A stretch of DNA of 64,000 bases from Cryptomeria japonica. Lineage: Eukaryota; Streptophyta; Pinopsida; Cupressales; Cupressaceae. The notes beneath the pieces are model-generated. The model was not told the DNA's origin. It searched no databases and was given only the letters and a program-made list of their open reading frames with translations. Location of the stretch: the NCBI RefSeq assembly GCF_030272615.1, contig NW_026728916.1, forward strand, positions 248,001-312,000. Reading direction: 5' to 3'. Made by a program: the position numbers and the translations under genes. Positions within the stretch are counted from its first letter, which is position 1. Each line of letters begins with the position of its first letter. Below, piece after piece: positions 23,011-35,229 of this stretch.

Positions 23011-23412
23011 AATGGTGGTAAGAATGAGTTTTGTGCCAATACATTATGGGCATGAGCCAAACTCTTCAAATTAGAGCATGTACAAAATAAAATACATAGT
23101 TTTTTGGTGACTTCTGGGGAAATCCTACCTGTAGGGTGCCGATACCCTAAATTTTTGGTTTCAAACAGATTCAAGTATAAGTAGGGAATAGTCGGTCAAG
23201 GACCTGCTGCAAAGGGACCCAATCATTCTCTGAGAGGTGCTCCCAAGATTCAAGGATTTGATAATTTTGATCAAGGTGAATAATCTCATGGAAAGGGAGA
23301 TTGCCGAGCTCATTCTAAGTAACCTGAGAAAAGTATGGAGTCAAGTCAAAGGATGCAATAATTCTTCAACCTCTTTGGTAGTAGGGGTAATCCTTAGATT
23401 TTGGAGAAAAGT

Positions 23413-26270
23413 CTACTCTTGCCATTGTTTCTCAATCAAACTCACGATCTTCTCAATCTTCAAAACTAAACCATCAGGAGGAAGAGGGGAGGGTAAGCCA
23501 AGACTTACAAAATGTTCAAAATGCTCCTTAATATCTGACATCAAGGATTTGAGTGATCTTAAGGTGGACGCAGCCTGAGCTACTATTTGGTGGTGATAGA
23601 TGAAACTATTATCCTTTCTAACCAATTGCTTATAATCATTTACCCCCTTGGCCATCAATTCTTCCTCATAAGTGGTGTACAACCACTTGACTAGTTTTTG
23701 AGCATCAAGGACCTTAGTCATGGTATACTGCATGGACTCATCGATCAAAATTCTCACCTTAGCACATAGAGATTGTGCATTACCTAGAAACTTTAGGGCC
23801 GATTGCAAGACATGGAGAAATTGTTTAATTTTTTCCCAATGCAAGACATATAACTCCCAGATGAACAAGATGAAATTTGTCAAAGAAATAGGTGGAACAT
23901 CGATGGTTTTTGACAAGAGATCAATTTCCTCTTCTTTTGCCTAGACTTTTGCATACAATTCTCTCACCTTTTTCCTGCAACAGATGCTTTATGTTCTAAT
24001 GCTATGACCCCGGTGGCCTTGACTCACAATGTTTCTTATGTCCAGGCTAGTTCACTACATTATTTTTCTAGAATATGCTTTGAATCTCACAACTCATCAT
24101 CTAATTGGGCCTACCTTGTCTACCATTCTTGTGCTGCCCATTCCTTTTCCTCTTTCTCCTTCGAGATGAGTGCCTACATTTGAGTCAAATCTTTGAAGAG
24201 TCTATTTTTATCCCGGATTGCATCTTGTGACTAGATCAAGATTTGAGCTATATTCGGGGAGTCCACCTGGAGTTGTAGGAACTCTTGTTCTTTATCATAG
24301 AACCTTTTGCTCAATTCACTATTTGATACTTGCTTGACTTGCAGTTAATCTGTCACCACATTTAAAGCACTTTGAAACCTTTCCATTTCAATCCTCTCCT
24401 TTTGAACATCAACTTGATGGTGATATATCTTAGCATTCTTAGCCTTCTCCTCTACTTTGTAATGGTCAAGCGTGGTTTTAACATGATTCAATTTTGATAT
24501 GAGATTTTCTACGTGCTTGCTCCCTTTGAAGGAAATCAAAAGACATAACCTTTTGTGTCTACTCCATCATCTTGACTTTACACTGTGTGCAAGCCTACTT
24601 CAAATCTATACCAATGACATGCAATGAATAGTTCATGGGATGCATTTCCTTTGTGGTTTGATGACATTAGGAACCATAGTTTCAAACATTATGTTTTTGG
24701 TCTCTTCATTGAAGTCCGTCTATATACTAGGCTGCAAGGGCTTTCAACAATATTTATCTATCCACTTTGCAACCCTTTGAACTTGATCCATTTTATAGGA
24801 GTTCATCTATTGTATAAAATATGAGGGAGACAAAATTTCCTGCCCTACAAAGGGAGTGCCATGAGGAAGAGTGAAGGGTACTGAGACAATAGGATCTCTT
24901 AGCCGCATTTGTATGGGCTAGGGAAGTGTAGCAAGAGAGAAAGGAAGGATACCAAACATAGCCCCAACAGGATGGGATGAGATAATACCAACACTTGAAG
25001 ATGCAAGAGGTCTAGCGGAGTTGTAAATCCTAATATCCATGCGGTAGGAAAACATACTAGGGGATCTTCGTAGATAGGAAAACATACTGAATATTACTCA
25101 AGGCCCAAGAATCACATAGGGACATTGTGGGAATGCTAGTAGCTATAAGGCATGGCAAGGGTTGTGGCCTTGCTATAAAAACTATAACTCAGGCAGGGGA
25201 GAATACCATGGTGGTTGAGACTATAGAAATGGTGACACTGGGAGCGACTAGAGATTGAGAAGAAGGAAGAGGGGGAGCAAAGAGTACTTTAGCCAATGAT
25301 CTTGCTTCTATTAATGAAACCTGAAATGCAACAGGTAATTAGGCTTGGGATCCCTCCAGAGGTTCTTCTAATATTTTCTTTTTCCTTGAAGGAGAGGAGC
25401 TCGCTCAAGTCTCACTAGTCCTTTTCATTGACAACTGGGAATGATGCCTTTGAGTGAGCTCAGTGGAAGCGAATGATACAACTGCTTGGCTTGTTGAACC
25501 CAACTCAATCTCCTTCCCTTTTCTAGGTCATTGTTGAGTATCTTTCAACAAGGTTGATTCTTGAGGGTCAGAGTCATTTCAAAAATATTCCTCGGCAAAC
25601 TCTACATCTACATTTTGTTTATCCCACTCCTCAAAAATTTTATCCAAAGTGTAGTTTCCTATAGAAACTTGGGTCTATTGAACCTCCTTTTGGTACATCC
25701 AAAAAGATAAATTATTTCTTTGCGTCCATTTATCATCATCCATCCTCCTAAGAAAAGTGGTATAAATTAGTTTAGATGGATTTTCTCTTGTAGTTGGGTC
25801 ATAAAAAATTAACCATGGTGTCCATTCTTTGATGGGAATAGCATTCAGGTCCACATATAATCGAGAATCATCTCTTGGAGGGTTAATCTAGGCTTTCCAG
25901 GATTCACATGGCTCATGCGCTATAGGATTCTTTCTCCTTGCTAAAAAGCCATTTTGGATCATAACTCCATGGGTCATCAATAACCACGAGACCCAATTTT
26001 ATCAATTTTGAAGTGAGAACTCCCTCTGTGAGGAGTCTTTTTATCACAACAATAGGACCTATCATTTTACGGTTTTGGTTGATAGCGATGCCATTCTTGC
26101 CTATGCCTATAGCATTTTCAATCATAACTAATTGCCTAAAAATATCTAAGGCCAGTGTACGATCAGTTACATAAGTGGGAGGTGAAAAGGCTTGTCTATA
26201 ACACCATGTACTCTGACAAAACAAAAATACTTACCTAGAAACTAGTCACAACGGGAGCTACATGTAAACA
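23413..26270 (-). pseudogene. Accessory ORF downstream of Gypsy integrase
   Basis: Open minus-strand stretches at 23413-23916 (167 aa), 24345-24539 (64 aa, heptad-rich KVEEKAKNAKIYHHQVDVQK) and 25913-26224 (103 aa, ending VVIDDPWSYDPKW) appear to be pieces of one long frame. The region is rich in predicted helices and coiled coil. Plant Gypsy elements often carry an extra frame after pol. I do not recognise the product. It could also be an unrelated host-derived pseudogene captured by the element. Confidence 0.4.
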
Positions 26271-28032
26271 TCCAACTAATTTTCTATAACAAAAAGCAAG
26301 AAATAGAAACCAAGACTTCGATCACCAAATCTTGCATGGTAGGTGTTAGGAAAGGGTCAATAAGAGAATATGCATCATGTGTGGGAGATAGTATGGGAGT
26401 CTATGTAGTCACATGCTTTCACCTATTGTGCTCATAAAAAATTGATAACTCAATATACTTGACTGAAAAACCCCCATTCTGATGCAAGAACATGTAAACC
26501 AAAAAAGAAGTGTACCTAAATCTGTAATGTGTCTTGAAGTTTATTAATTGCTTTTCTATTCCTTGGGCAATGTCCTCGAATAATTCATATAGGAAAGATT
26601 CCTTTTGCTTCTAGAGTTTGAAAAACACACCCATTTGGAAAGTATGGACATGTAGATTATTATCAAGGCCGCAGACATAGGCCAACATTGAGATGACCTC
26701 TTTTAGGTCATCTTACTTCAAATCATTGAATGCCAATGGGAATTTTGAAAGCTAAGTGAGACTCGTATCCAGTGCAATTTCGCAAAAATTAAAGTAGCCT
26801 TCCTTTTACATCAGTAATTTTCTAATAATTCCCTACTAAAAATATCCATTATATTAGAAAGCAAAGGGATTCACAACATGTCTTGGGTGGCATCTACACT
26901 TATATAAATTCTCAATGAAGTGCCTTAAATAATAGGGGGTCGACACTAAAACATCATGAGCATGCCTCAAGGAATTCAAGGAAATGAGGGACCATTGGGA
27001 TGACATATTATGAAAGACCACAATACCAAATCTTTACTACCATGTGTCTCAATTCTAATTTGTAAATGAGAATCCTAGTGGAAGAAGCCTCTTAAAGACC
27101 CTTATGTATTTTGAGATCAAGAACCTCTTCATATCTGTCTAAAACTAGAGAGGGGTTCTTAGTCATGTCTTTGGTCTTTGGGAATTTAATTAGCTAATTA
27201 GGTTTTGAAGGAATGAGGTAAGAAGCGTATGAGATATCCCAAACAACATCGACCCAAGTCTCAAGGTGTGAGGAACCCGACGTCTCAGCAGGAACATCCA
27301 TCTCCATGAGCCAAAATTGTTCTATCTTCTGCTTTTCTTAGAAACTTTTTGGCACTAGAAAATAAATGTTTGGAGAATAAAAATGTTGCATGATATCTTT
27401 AAGAAAAAAATTTCTCTAACAAGCTTCATGCCTCAATTTTTATGCTCAATAGCATGTTAATAATGGCCTTTGCCTCATACATGTACCACCTATGATTTTC
27501 ATGTAGAACTAACTCTATAGGACATTATATTAACTTCCACGTCAAGTGTATTAAAAAGCCACTCTCTAGTTTATACCATCATTTCTTTTATTCAGACTGT
27601 TATCTCAGAACCTGCACCCCTTTCTCTATTGCAATTAAAATAGCCAGCGATGTTGATGCAAGTCAAAAGCTAGTGATGATCTACCTTAATCTTGAGAAGT
27701 ACATACGATGAGATGCATGGTGCATGATCGCCCCTTGCACACTCTCCTAAAAATTGCACAACTCGATTATGATTTGGCTTCCTAATTTTCAATAGTTGTG
27801 AAATGACCCATACAATATCCTAACTTGTGCTCATTACTTCAACCTTGGCTTTTCTTTTATGGATTAAAGTCTCGTCATGTCTATAAATATGACCATGATG
27901 CATAGTCCTCGTTGTCTCAGAATTTGACTTAGTTTGTTGCATATTAGGAGCTTGGATACTCCCATTCAGCTAGTCTGTGTTGGGACTTAGGTGGTATTAT
28001 AAGGGAACATTTATGTCTATCACTTTCAAAGC

Positions 28033-28603
28033 TTGAGTAGCCATAAAAACCTGATAGTCACTGCAACCATGAAATGGGTATTGGGAGAGGACTTTGTAGG
28101 CTCTCTAGATAGGTATAGGGTGAATACAGATATCACCTCTCACTTTGTTGCTTCTCTATTGGACATTGCATTGTCTAAACACCTTATTACCCTTATTACT
28201 GAGGTACTTTTCCCTATGATGTACTTGGGTGGGTTGGAAGAAGTAGTTGAGTATGCAGAGTTTTATGTGGGCATCATGTCAATGTCGAACTTGCGATGTT
28301 TTATCAACAACAATGAGGTGGTCCCATGGCTCCCATTTGTTTCTTGCTTTAAGACTATGATCTTGACACTACAGTGTGAATGGGTTTGGCGAGCTACTAG
28401 TTTCTCGTTGCAATTGAATCTCCTAGTTGACTTGGATGGGGTCACCTAGTAATTTTAATTTTGCGACTACATCTTCCCGAGGATCTTGACTTTGGAGGAT
28501 CCTCCCATTCTTTAGGTAATCATGGATTTCTCAGATTCAAACTCGGAGTTCTTAAGGAGAGCAAATGATGACGAGGAAGATGACAATGGAGAGAAATTGT
28601 AGG
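28033..28603 (+). other. Antisense open frame with acidic tail inside the Gypsy element
   Basis: A plus-strand frame of 138 aa (28033-28449) is followed, after a stop and frame change, by sequence ending DFSDSNSEFLRRANDDEED and a stop at about 28603. An acidic C-terminus directly before a stop is suggestive of real coding. It lies between pol and the accessory frame on the opposite strand. Some plant Tat-lineage Gypsy elements carry an antisense ORF there, which is the main reason to note it. Function unknown. Confidence 0.3.
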
Positions 28604-28899
28604 CTCCTCCACTACAACACCTTCTTCTTACCGCTTTCTTTTCTTCTCTGCAACAATGCCTACTTTTTCATGTAACTATATAAAAACATAATACATAATA
28701 TAATATGATATATGCTTTTATATATCTATGGATTTTCTCTTTTCAACAATGCTTGCTCCTCATGATTACTATTATTGGTTACATGCTTCATTTAGAAACT
28801 AAGGTCTCAACAAACTCTAGAGTTAGGACAAAAGGCCTCCAATGAAACAAAGAACATTATTTTATAATATTGACATAGAAATAAGCAATTAAGGCTTAA

Positions 28900-30044
28900 T
28901 TGAATGGCTTAAGATGGATCACATTAATTGGGATCTCCAATAGTTCACCTTGCATGTTTTCTAGGGTGAAAGCATTAAATTCTTTGCACACAAAAAATAT
29001 GGAGTGGACCTTCCCATAGGATATCAAACTTTGTGTTTTACCCTAGCTTAGCACCACATTCATTATATTTTAGGACACGATCTCCACAGTGAAAACCAGG
29101 GTCAGAACTCTTCTTGTTGAACCACTTTTCGATAATTTGTTGTCGATCTTGGAGAGATTCGAAAGCCTTTTCCTTTTTTTCTTGCAACTCTAAGAGTTAC
29201 GCCAACCTTACCTCCGTGGGTTCATTCTCCTCTAGCTCTAGAGATTTAAGATGTGGCAAAGCTGGTATCCCTAGTGAGACTGGGAATTGTGCTTCTTTTC
29301 CATATACAAGCTCATATGGAGAAATTTTAAGCACCTACTTGGGGGTCACTCAATCTTCCCAGAGTGCATTCTTCAAGTGATGGTGCCATTCTCTCTTATA
29401 TTCAGCTTTGATCCTTTTAATGAGTTGAATCAAGGTTTTGTTAGTTGATTCAACTAGACCATTCCCTTGCGAGTAGTAGTTCGAGGAAGTCTTTAGATAA
29501 ATGCCATGGCTAAAGATGAACTGGGTAACCCTAGAACCCGTGAATGCTCTAGCATTGTCTGATTTTATAGTCTTTGGTGGGCCAAATCTCATAACCAGCT
29601 CCTCCAGGAAACCCAACATCTCAGCTTCTATTGCAATCTTCAATGAAAGTGCCTATTTCCAATAGGTGAAATAAACTATTGCAATAAGAATCTATTTACA
29701 GTGGATGGAGGACAACTAGTTGATCATTCTTATGAAATCCAACCCCCATAGAGAAAAAGGTTCATCTACTAATGCATGCTCAACTTACATAGATGCATTT
29801 TTACGTTTCCTAACGTAGAACTGGCATTCCTTGCATTTTCACATAAGAGAACATGCATCCTTGAATAGTAAAGGCCAGTAGTACAATCTGCATGGGCAAT
29901 TTTAGTTACAATTGTCTGAGCTGAGAAGTGACCTCTCATAGGGCCGTTATGGAAATCGTGCAGAATCCTCTCAACTTGCTTCTTGTCTACAAAGCGGAGT
30001 AAAACTCCTTCGAAGTTTGTCTTGAGTAAGACTTCTTCTAGCAA
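28900..30044 (-). pseudogene. Gypsy integrase remnant
   Basis: The minus-strand open stretch 29769-30044 holds the zinc-binding start (VERILHDFHNGPMRGHFSAQ). The stretch 29350-29643 holds the core with PKTIKSDNARAF and YYSQGNGLVESTNKTLIQL, including the second Asp and the Glu of the DDE triad. The C-terminal part follows to about 28900 (HCGDRVLKYNE, then TKFDILWEGPLHI). Stops separate these pieces. Confidence 0.75.
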
Positions 30045-30442
30045 CTGATAACCATTATTTTGGAGCCTATAGAATCTTCTCTTTTCATGAGGAAGGTCTA
30101 CTAGGAATCTTCCGGTTCAGATGAAATCCTCCTGGTCAATGATCTAGGTCATTTCCTCTAGTTTTGATTACATCAACATGGTCTCATCTTGAGCTCCTCC
30201 TGGAACCTCAGGTTCCTGAGCCATGTATTCACAAAGGGCCTTCCCTTGGATTACCTTGGTGGATATGATGTCAACGTCATACTCAAGAATCTTGGTAATT
30301 CAATTGGCTCTCTTATCTATCATTTCTCCTTCCATTATGTATTTATAGACCATGTAGGGTGAACCACGCAAATAGTTGTCTTATTACAGACAATGAAATG
30401 CCTAAATTTATTCAAGCCTTTTACTATGGCGAGTGTTTGTTT

Positions 30443-31480
30443 TTAAACAAATTTGTACTTTACCTCATATGCTTTTAGCATTTTTGAATGAAAGGAAATT
30501 GGACGTTCCGCTGAACCTTCTATATCCCTCTGTTTTAGTACAATATTACTCACGTTACTGGTATAAACATACATTAGGAAATATTTGGACATATCTGGGT
30601 TAGACAAGACAAGGGTAGATGAGATGGCTTCTTTAATCTTTTTGAAAGCTTCTTTAGCTTCCAGAGTCCATTTGAAATGAAGGTCCTTTCTTAGCATAAG
30701 ATTGATCAGTCTTACCATTCCAACAAAATCTGAAATGAATCGACTAATGAAATTAATCTTCCCCAAAAAGGATTGGACACCCTTCTTGTCCATAGAAAAA
30801 GAAATCTCTTTGATGGGTTTCACATAGTCTAGGTCAATGGACACTCCCTCTTTAGACACCGCATATCCTAGAAGCTTTACTTGAGGCAATCCAAAGTTAC
30901 ATTTCTTGGGGTTTAATTAGATACCAAACTCTATGCATTTCTACAAAACTATCTCTAAATGATCAAAATGGTCTTCTTTATGTTTTGAAAACACTGTCAA
31001 GTCATCGATGTAAATAACAATAATCTCTTTAATCATCTCCCAGAAGGTTATATACATGGCTCTTTGGAAAGTAGCACCAGCATTGGACAACCTGAATAGC
31101 ATCTTTTGATAAGAAAAAAATCCCCATTTGGTGGTGAATGTGACTTTGTGTTGGTCTTCTAGCTTGACAAGGACTTGTTATATCCAAAAAACCATCAAGC
31201 ATAGAAAACTTCTCAAACCCGGCTACTTTATGCAGGATCTATTCTATAGGAGGCAAGCATAATGGTCATTCAAGGATGCTCTATTTAGACGCTAAAATTC
31301 CACATGGAGGCAAATGTCTCCATTATTTTTCCAAACCAGCACCATTTTACAAAACCAAGTACTATGCTTGATCGGATAAATGATCAAGGATTAAATTAGT
31401 TTTTGTAACTCTTGTGACATTAGGAAATTGATCTTGGGGTTCACAGGATGATGCTTCTATTGGACATACTTTACCCCTTC
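30443..31480 (-). pseudogene. Gypsy reverse transcriptase and RNase H remnant
   Basis: The RT catalytic box reads VIYIDDLTVFSKHKEDH at about 31017-30967, followed by NPKKCNFGLPQVKLLGYAVS. The 148-residue stretch 30443-30889 continues with SFLGKINFISRFISDF and FKWTLEAKEAFKKIKEAIS, the junction into the RNase H domain. The N-terminal part of RT (to about 31480) is badly frameshifted. The YxDD Asp pair is preserved although the frame is broken. Confidence 0.8.
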
Positions 31481-31634
31481 AGCTAGCTCAATGGTGTGTT
31501 GTATTACCTTGAGGTTGTATCCTTTGAGGTCATCGTATGACCATACAATATCTCCTATGTATTCATCACAAAAATGGATCAACATCCTTATCATGTTGAG
31601 GGACATTTTTTCCTACCTTGAGATTCTCCCCATC

Positions 31635-32270
31635 TCAAACATGAAGTTTTGTATAATCTCCCTTATATGTGATCAATTTCCTTTTGTCATTTTTTGCATC
31701 CTCGCAATCAAAAAGGTTTTCCAAAGTGATCAAACCCTGTGGGACTTCATTTGATTGTAGTTGGATAACTTGTTTTTCGTATGCCTTAGTGACCTTGGGC
31801 AGTAGTTGGTCTTCAAATTCCTTGGATTGCTGAATGAACATGGTTATATGTTCATCATTTTCAAAGAATTTCTAGTGTATATCATTGTCTAGGATATCTT
31901 GTCTAATGTCACCTGAACTAAGTGTTTATTTTCTAGTAACTTAGAGGTCGGGTCAAATTGTGATCCTACTAAGGCCATACAATCAACACCTTCATTCATC
32001 TTTCACGAAATCCTCTGAATATTGAAAGTGTCAAAGCTTTCAATTATATCCCAAACCCGATAGTGGTATGAACGCATGTGAACATTCTTTGTAGCTAATA
32101 TCTCCCAAACTTGTTGAACAACTAGCTCAGAATCTCCCAAAACTTTAAACTGCTTGACTCCAAGGCATCAGTTATTAAGTTTGCAATAATTTCCCTGAAT
32201 TTTCAATCATGTGATGAATCATAGTTACTTTCTCTCTCATCGATGACATAAAATAAATTTTGAATGTATC
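31635..32270 (-). pseudogene. RNase H-like domain upstream of Gypsy RT
   Basis: Frames between 32270 and 31860 read FKVLGDSELVVQQVWEI, then HMRSYHYRVWDIIESFDTFN, resembling the second half of a plant RNase H domain (GDS.LVV.QV...). The 68-residue stretch 31635-31841 (MFIQQSKEFEDQLL ... VPQGLITLENLFD) is the linker that leads into RT in related plant elements. The first half of the domain is cut off at about 32270. Confidence 0.55.
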
Positions 32271-32520
32271 TTCCCGATGTTAGATTACACGTAGATTCTT
32301 AAACCCTAGTTATATGATTTTGTATTCAATAATCCTTCCCCAAGGAATAAATATTTGTGTTTGTTGTTTATTTCTTTATATTTTATTTTTTTGTTTCCAT
32401 TTAGTTTAGTTACCTCTCTTTATTTCTAATAAAAATAAATACCTTTATTGGCCCTTTCAAACATAGAGGAAAATCATGAATCCAATAGTTATCTCTCCAC
32501 TATTAAAGCATTTTTCACTA
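32250..32520. repeat. Diverged unit flank
   Basis: This stretch is related to 7300-7570 and 55060-55330 (CAATAATCCTTCCCCAAGGA versus CAATAATTCTTCCCTATGGA). It marks the left side of duplicated unit 2 next to the Gypsy insertion. Confidence 0.45.
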
Positions 32521-32879
32521 TCTACTAGATCATTTAGGGTCATTTTCAATGTAAAATTATTGTGACAAATATGTTTACAGACAGGCATAAAGAATACTAC
32601 TCTAGATCCAAATACCAAGAAGTTTAAGGCCACCCATAGTTTTGGGATGACAACTAAATCTCAAGAAATTTTATGAAAACCCTTGAAAATATAAGAATTA
32701 TCTTGTAAAAGTCCTCGATGTAATTATTTATTTAATAATAGGAATCTGTAAAAGCTCAATTTTATGAAGTAAAAAAAATTGTTTGACATAAATATCCTAG
32801 AATAAATATGAAATTTACTATCCAATGAAATGTCTTTAGTAATCCAATAAATAAGTTAGTCATTTTAAATAAATAGTTA

Positions 32880-33055
32880 TAACTACATAAATTTGATAGA
32901 AAAAGATTCCCTATAACATTGATTCCTTTTCATTAAATGGAAGAATTAATAACTACATGATAAATGTTAAAATATTATATAACATGGACCATTTACTATC
33001 CAAGTAGCCTATATGCAACTCCTAAGCCTTCTTTCAATGAAAGACCTAGATAACA
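32880..33055 (-). repeat. Distal 3' flank of A2
   Basis: This matches 18285-18450 downstream of A1 (AAAAAGATTCCCTATAA, CCAAGTAGCCTATATGCA). The match stops at 33055, where inserted DNA begins, and resumes at 35246. Confidence 0.7.
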
Positions 33056-33490
33056 CTAGTACTTGCATCTAGGTAAGATGCAATGCATAATGCCGATAGT
33101 AATTTATATGATTATAAATGTGAGATAAAGTTATACAAATTCAAAACATGTCAACATTTTTTTGTCAAAGGTGTAATAAATTGATCCAAGGAGTCCTTGT
33201 GTTTCCTCCTACATTAGGTGTTGGTCCCTTCAAAATAAGTTGAGGAACTAATCTTGGTGAGCCTTGAATAATGCATGTAGAATTTTGGGTGGACAATTGT
33301 GTTGCATTCAACTCGGTCAACAATGTGAGCAACAATAAATGTTTATGATGTTTGAATTTTCCACCGTAAAGTTTTTTAGTCATGAAAACTAGCAATGACA
33401 TTGATAGTCTACTAGAGCTTGCATCTAAATGAGGTGCAATGGACAAGTCAATAGTAATTTATTTATCTTTATAATTTTAATATAGAGTTT
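33056..33490 (-). mobile_element. Two Helitron-like 3' termini in tandem
   Basis: Read on the minus strand, each terminus is a short hairpin followed by a few bases, CTAG and then a T. The first is TTGCATCT-loop-AGATGCAA at 33063-33083 with CTAG at 33056-33059. The second is at 33419-33439 with CTAG at 33412-33415. This is the layout of Helitron 3' ends, which insert between A and T. About 355 bases separate the two, and sequence to the right of each (ATAGTAATTTAT) is also similar. A matching TC 5' end was not located. A 93-aa frame (33165-33446) spans part of this and is unrecognised. Confidence 0.4.
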
Positions 33491-34132
33491 TTTCTTCATT
33501 AATTACTACTATTAAATAAAACCTTAAAACAACTAATAAGAAAAATATAAAGGATGCCATCATAAAAAAAAGGAAAACCATCTCGAGTTAGTCTAAATAT
33601 GTGATTTGATAATTTGTCAGATTATCCTATATATATATATATAGTTTTTGTTTTGTTTGTCTTGATATTCATAGATATTAATAATACTCATATTTCCTTT
33701 TTTGGATTATCAAACTTTTAAAATTAATGAACCCTAAATTAATTCTCACGTATTATTCTAATATTGAAAAATAATAAAAACAGTTAATTCCTCAAGCATT
33801 TCAAAGAGGTTGAAAGAAAATATGTTTCTTGGTGAAATCGATGGTAGTGAAAGTTTTGGAATGAATTATATTTGTGGAATTCATTGAAGCCCTAGAGAAA
33901 TTTCCTCTAAAATTTTAACAAAATATATTTGAATAGAATTGGCAGATACAAAATTTGTAGCCATATCTCCTCAAGGTTAAACTTAAACAAATTAAAGAGG
34001 ATTGGCAACCATGCAAGATAGACAAATTTCATCTACAAAATTAATAGTGCAACAAATTCTAAGCAACTTAAAACGTAAAAACAGTATCAAAGAGGTAGAA
34101 TCCGACCCTTGATTAAATTTTCACAAAAACAT

Positions 34133-34283
34133 TCAAATTCAACAACCATCCATGGAACACACATAAAATCTTAAGAAATACTTAATATTAAATACAAATT
34201 ACACACCTTCAAATTCAACAACAACCGTCCATGGAACACACATGAAATCTTAAGAAATACTTAATTAAATGCAAATTATACAC
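34133..34283. repeat. 75-bp tandem duplication
   Basis: Two copies of a unit containing CCATGGAACACACAT and ATCTTAAGAAATACTTAAT lie head to tail at about 34133-34208 and 34209-34283, with a few substitutions. The start of a third copy follows. Confidence 0.8.
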
Positions 34284-34300
34284 CTTCAAATTATACACAT

Positions 34301-34340
34301 GAGACAATTTCCCGATGGGGAGTTCCTCCCTAGGGAATAC
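34301..34340. repeat. Direct repeat, first copy
   Basis: GAGACAATTTCCCGATGGGG and the following CTCCCTAGGGAATA recur in altered form at 35191-35229 (GAGACAATTTCCTGGTGAGG). The pair may mark the ends of a 0.9-kb insertion. Confidence 0.5.
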
Positions 34341-35190
34341 TAACAGAAATGAAAATATATATTTGTAAACAAAAAAGACAACTTTCAGGTGGCAACTTCG
34401 TCACATATTATGAGAGCATTGGAAGGCAGTGGATGCCAATGTTGCTTATTCACATTTATTGTAGGTCGTTCATTGATACTTGAGATAGTAAATGCACTTC
34501 TTGCAGAGTTTCTTGAATTTGCAGTCAATGGGAAGGATTGATGTGAGCGTGCAGCCAAAGACAAAATTCTTTCCGATGTTATTCTTTCTGGGAATATTCC
34601 AAATAGGATATACAAACACATACATCCATTTATGTGTATATGTGTACACATTCCAGCTACTAGCTTAAGACATCGATCATGCAGCTTTTATATCTTAGCG
34701 AATAAAACAATAGCAAATAAGACGAGACGAGAGGAATGCAGAAGTTGTTGGCTTTGGCATCCTTGGGCATGTTGAGCGTCTGTGTTGATTTATTGTATGA
34801 CTGGTTGGGCATATTTCTCCCGAAGCAAACTGAGGTAACTATAAAGCATACCTCAACTATGATGTGTTTCTTTGCAAAGTGCTTGCAAGATTTTTGGTTT
34901 GCCCTATCTGGTCACCTTCAAAAAGCTTGCATTTTTATTGTAAGTAGAGGGGTTCTGTTTGGCTTTCGGTTTACCAGATTTAAAGTCAGTTGAGGCGGTG
35001 TATTTCAGGCCGCGTGTCTACTTGAACAACACGTCTGGGTTACACGATGCAGGCAGAATGACAAATGTAGACAATGGAGAATGACCTTTCCTTTCCCAAC
35101 ACTACACCAAAATTTCAATCACCGACGTAAACATGTACCACATAACACACAATGCTGGGAAAATTATTTTAAGACGGTCGGTTCTGGCCT

Positions 35191-35229
35191 GAGACAATTT
35201 CCTGGTGAGGAGTTCTTCGTCAGGGTATA
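35191..35229. repeat. Direct repeat, second copy
   Basis: Partner of 34301-34340. It lies just left of the point (35246) where homology with the A1 flank resumes. Confidence 0.5.

Larger units (their letters stand above)
23010..32270 (-). mobile_element. Large decayed Gypsy (Ty3) retrotransposon
   Basis: Reading leftward from 32270, decayed minus-strand frames give an RNase H-like domain, a linker (VPQGLITLENLF), reverse transcriptase with YIDDLTVFS, a second RNase H region and integrase with a C-terminal domain. About 5 kb of further sequence follows with coiled-coil-like accessory frames. Stops and frameshifts are scattered everywhere. Gag, aspartic protease and both LTRs are not visible, and the right end joins the protease-unit flank at about 32260. 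Its size makes it the largest single insertion in the window. Confidence 0.65.

Noticed and set aside
23237-23578. 113-aa plus-strand frame
   Set aside because: It overlaps the longer 167-aa minus-strand accessory frame of the Gypsy element, which has the better coding character.
33055-33064. CACTA transposon start (CACTAGTAC)
   Set aside because: The second copy at 33412 lacks CACTA but keeps the hairpin plus CTAG-T layout, which fits a Helitron end better. Kept only as an alternative.
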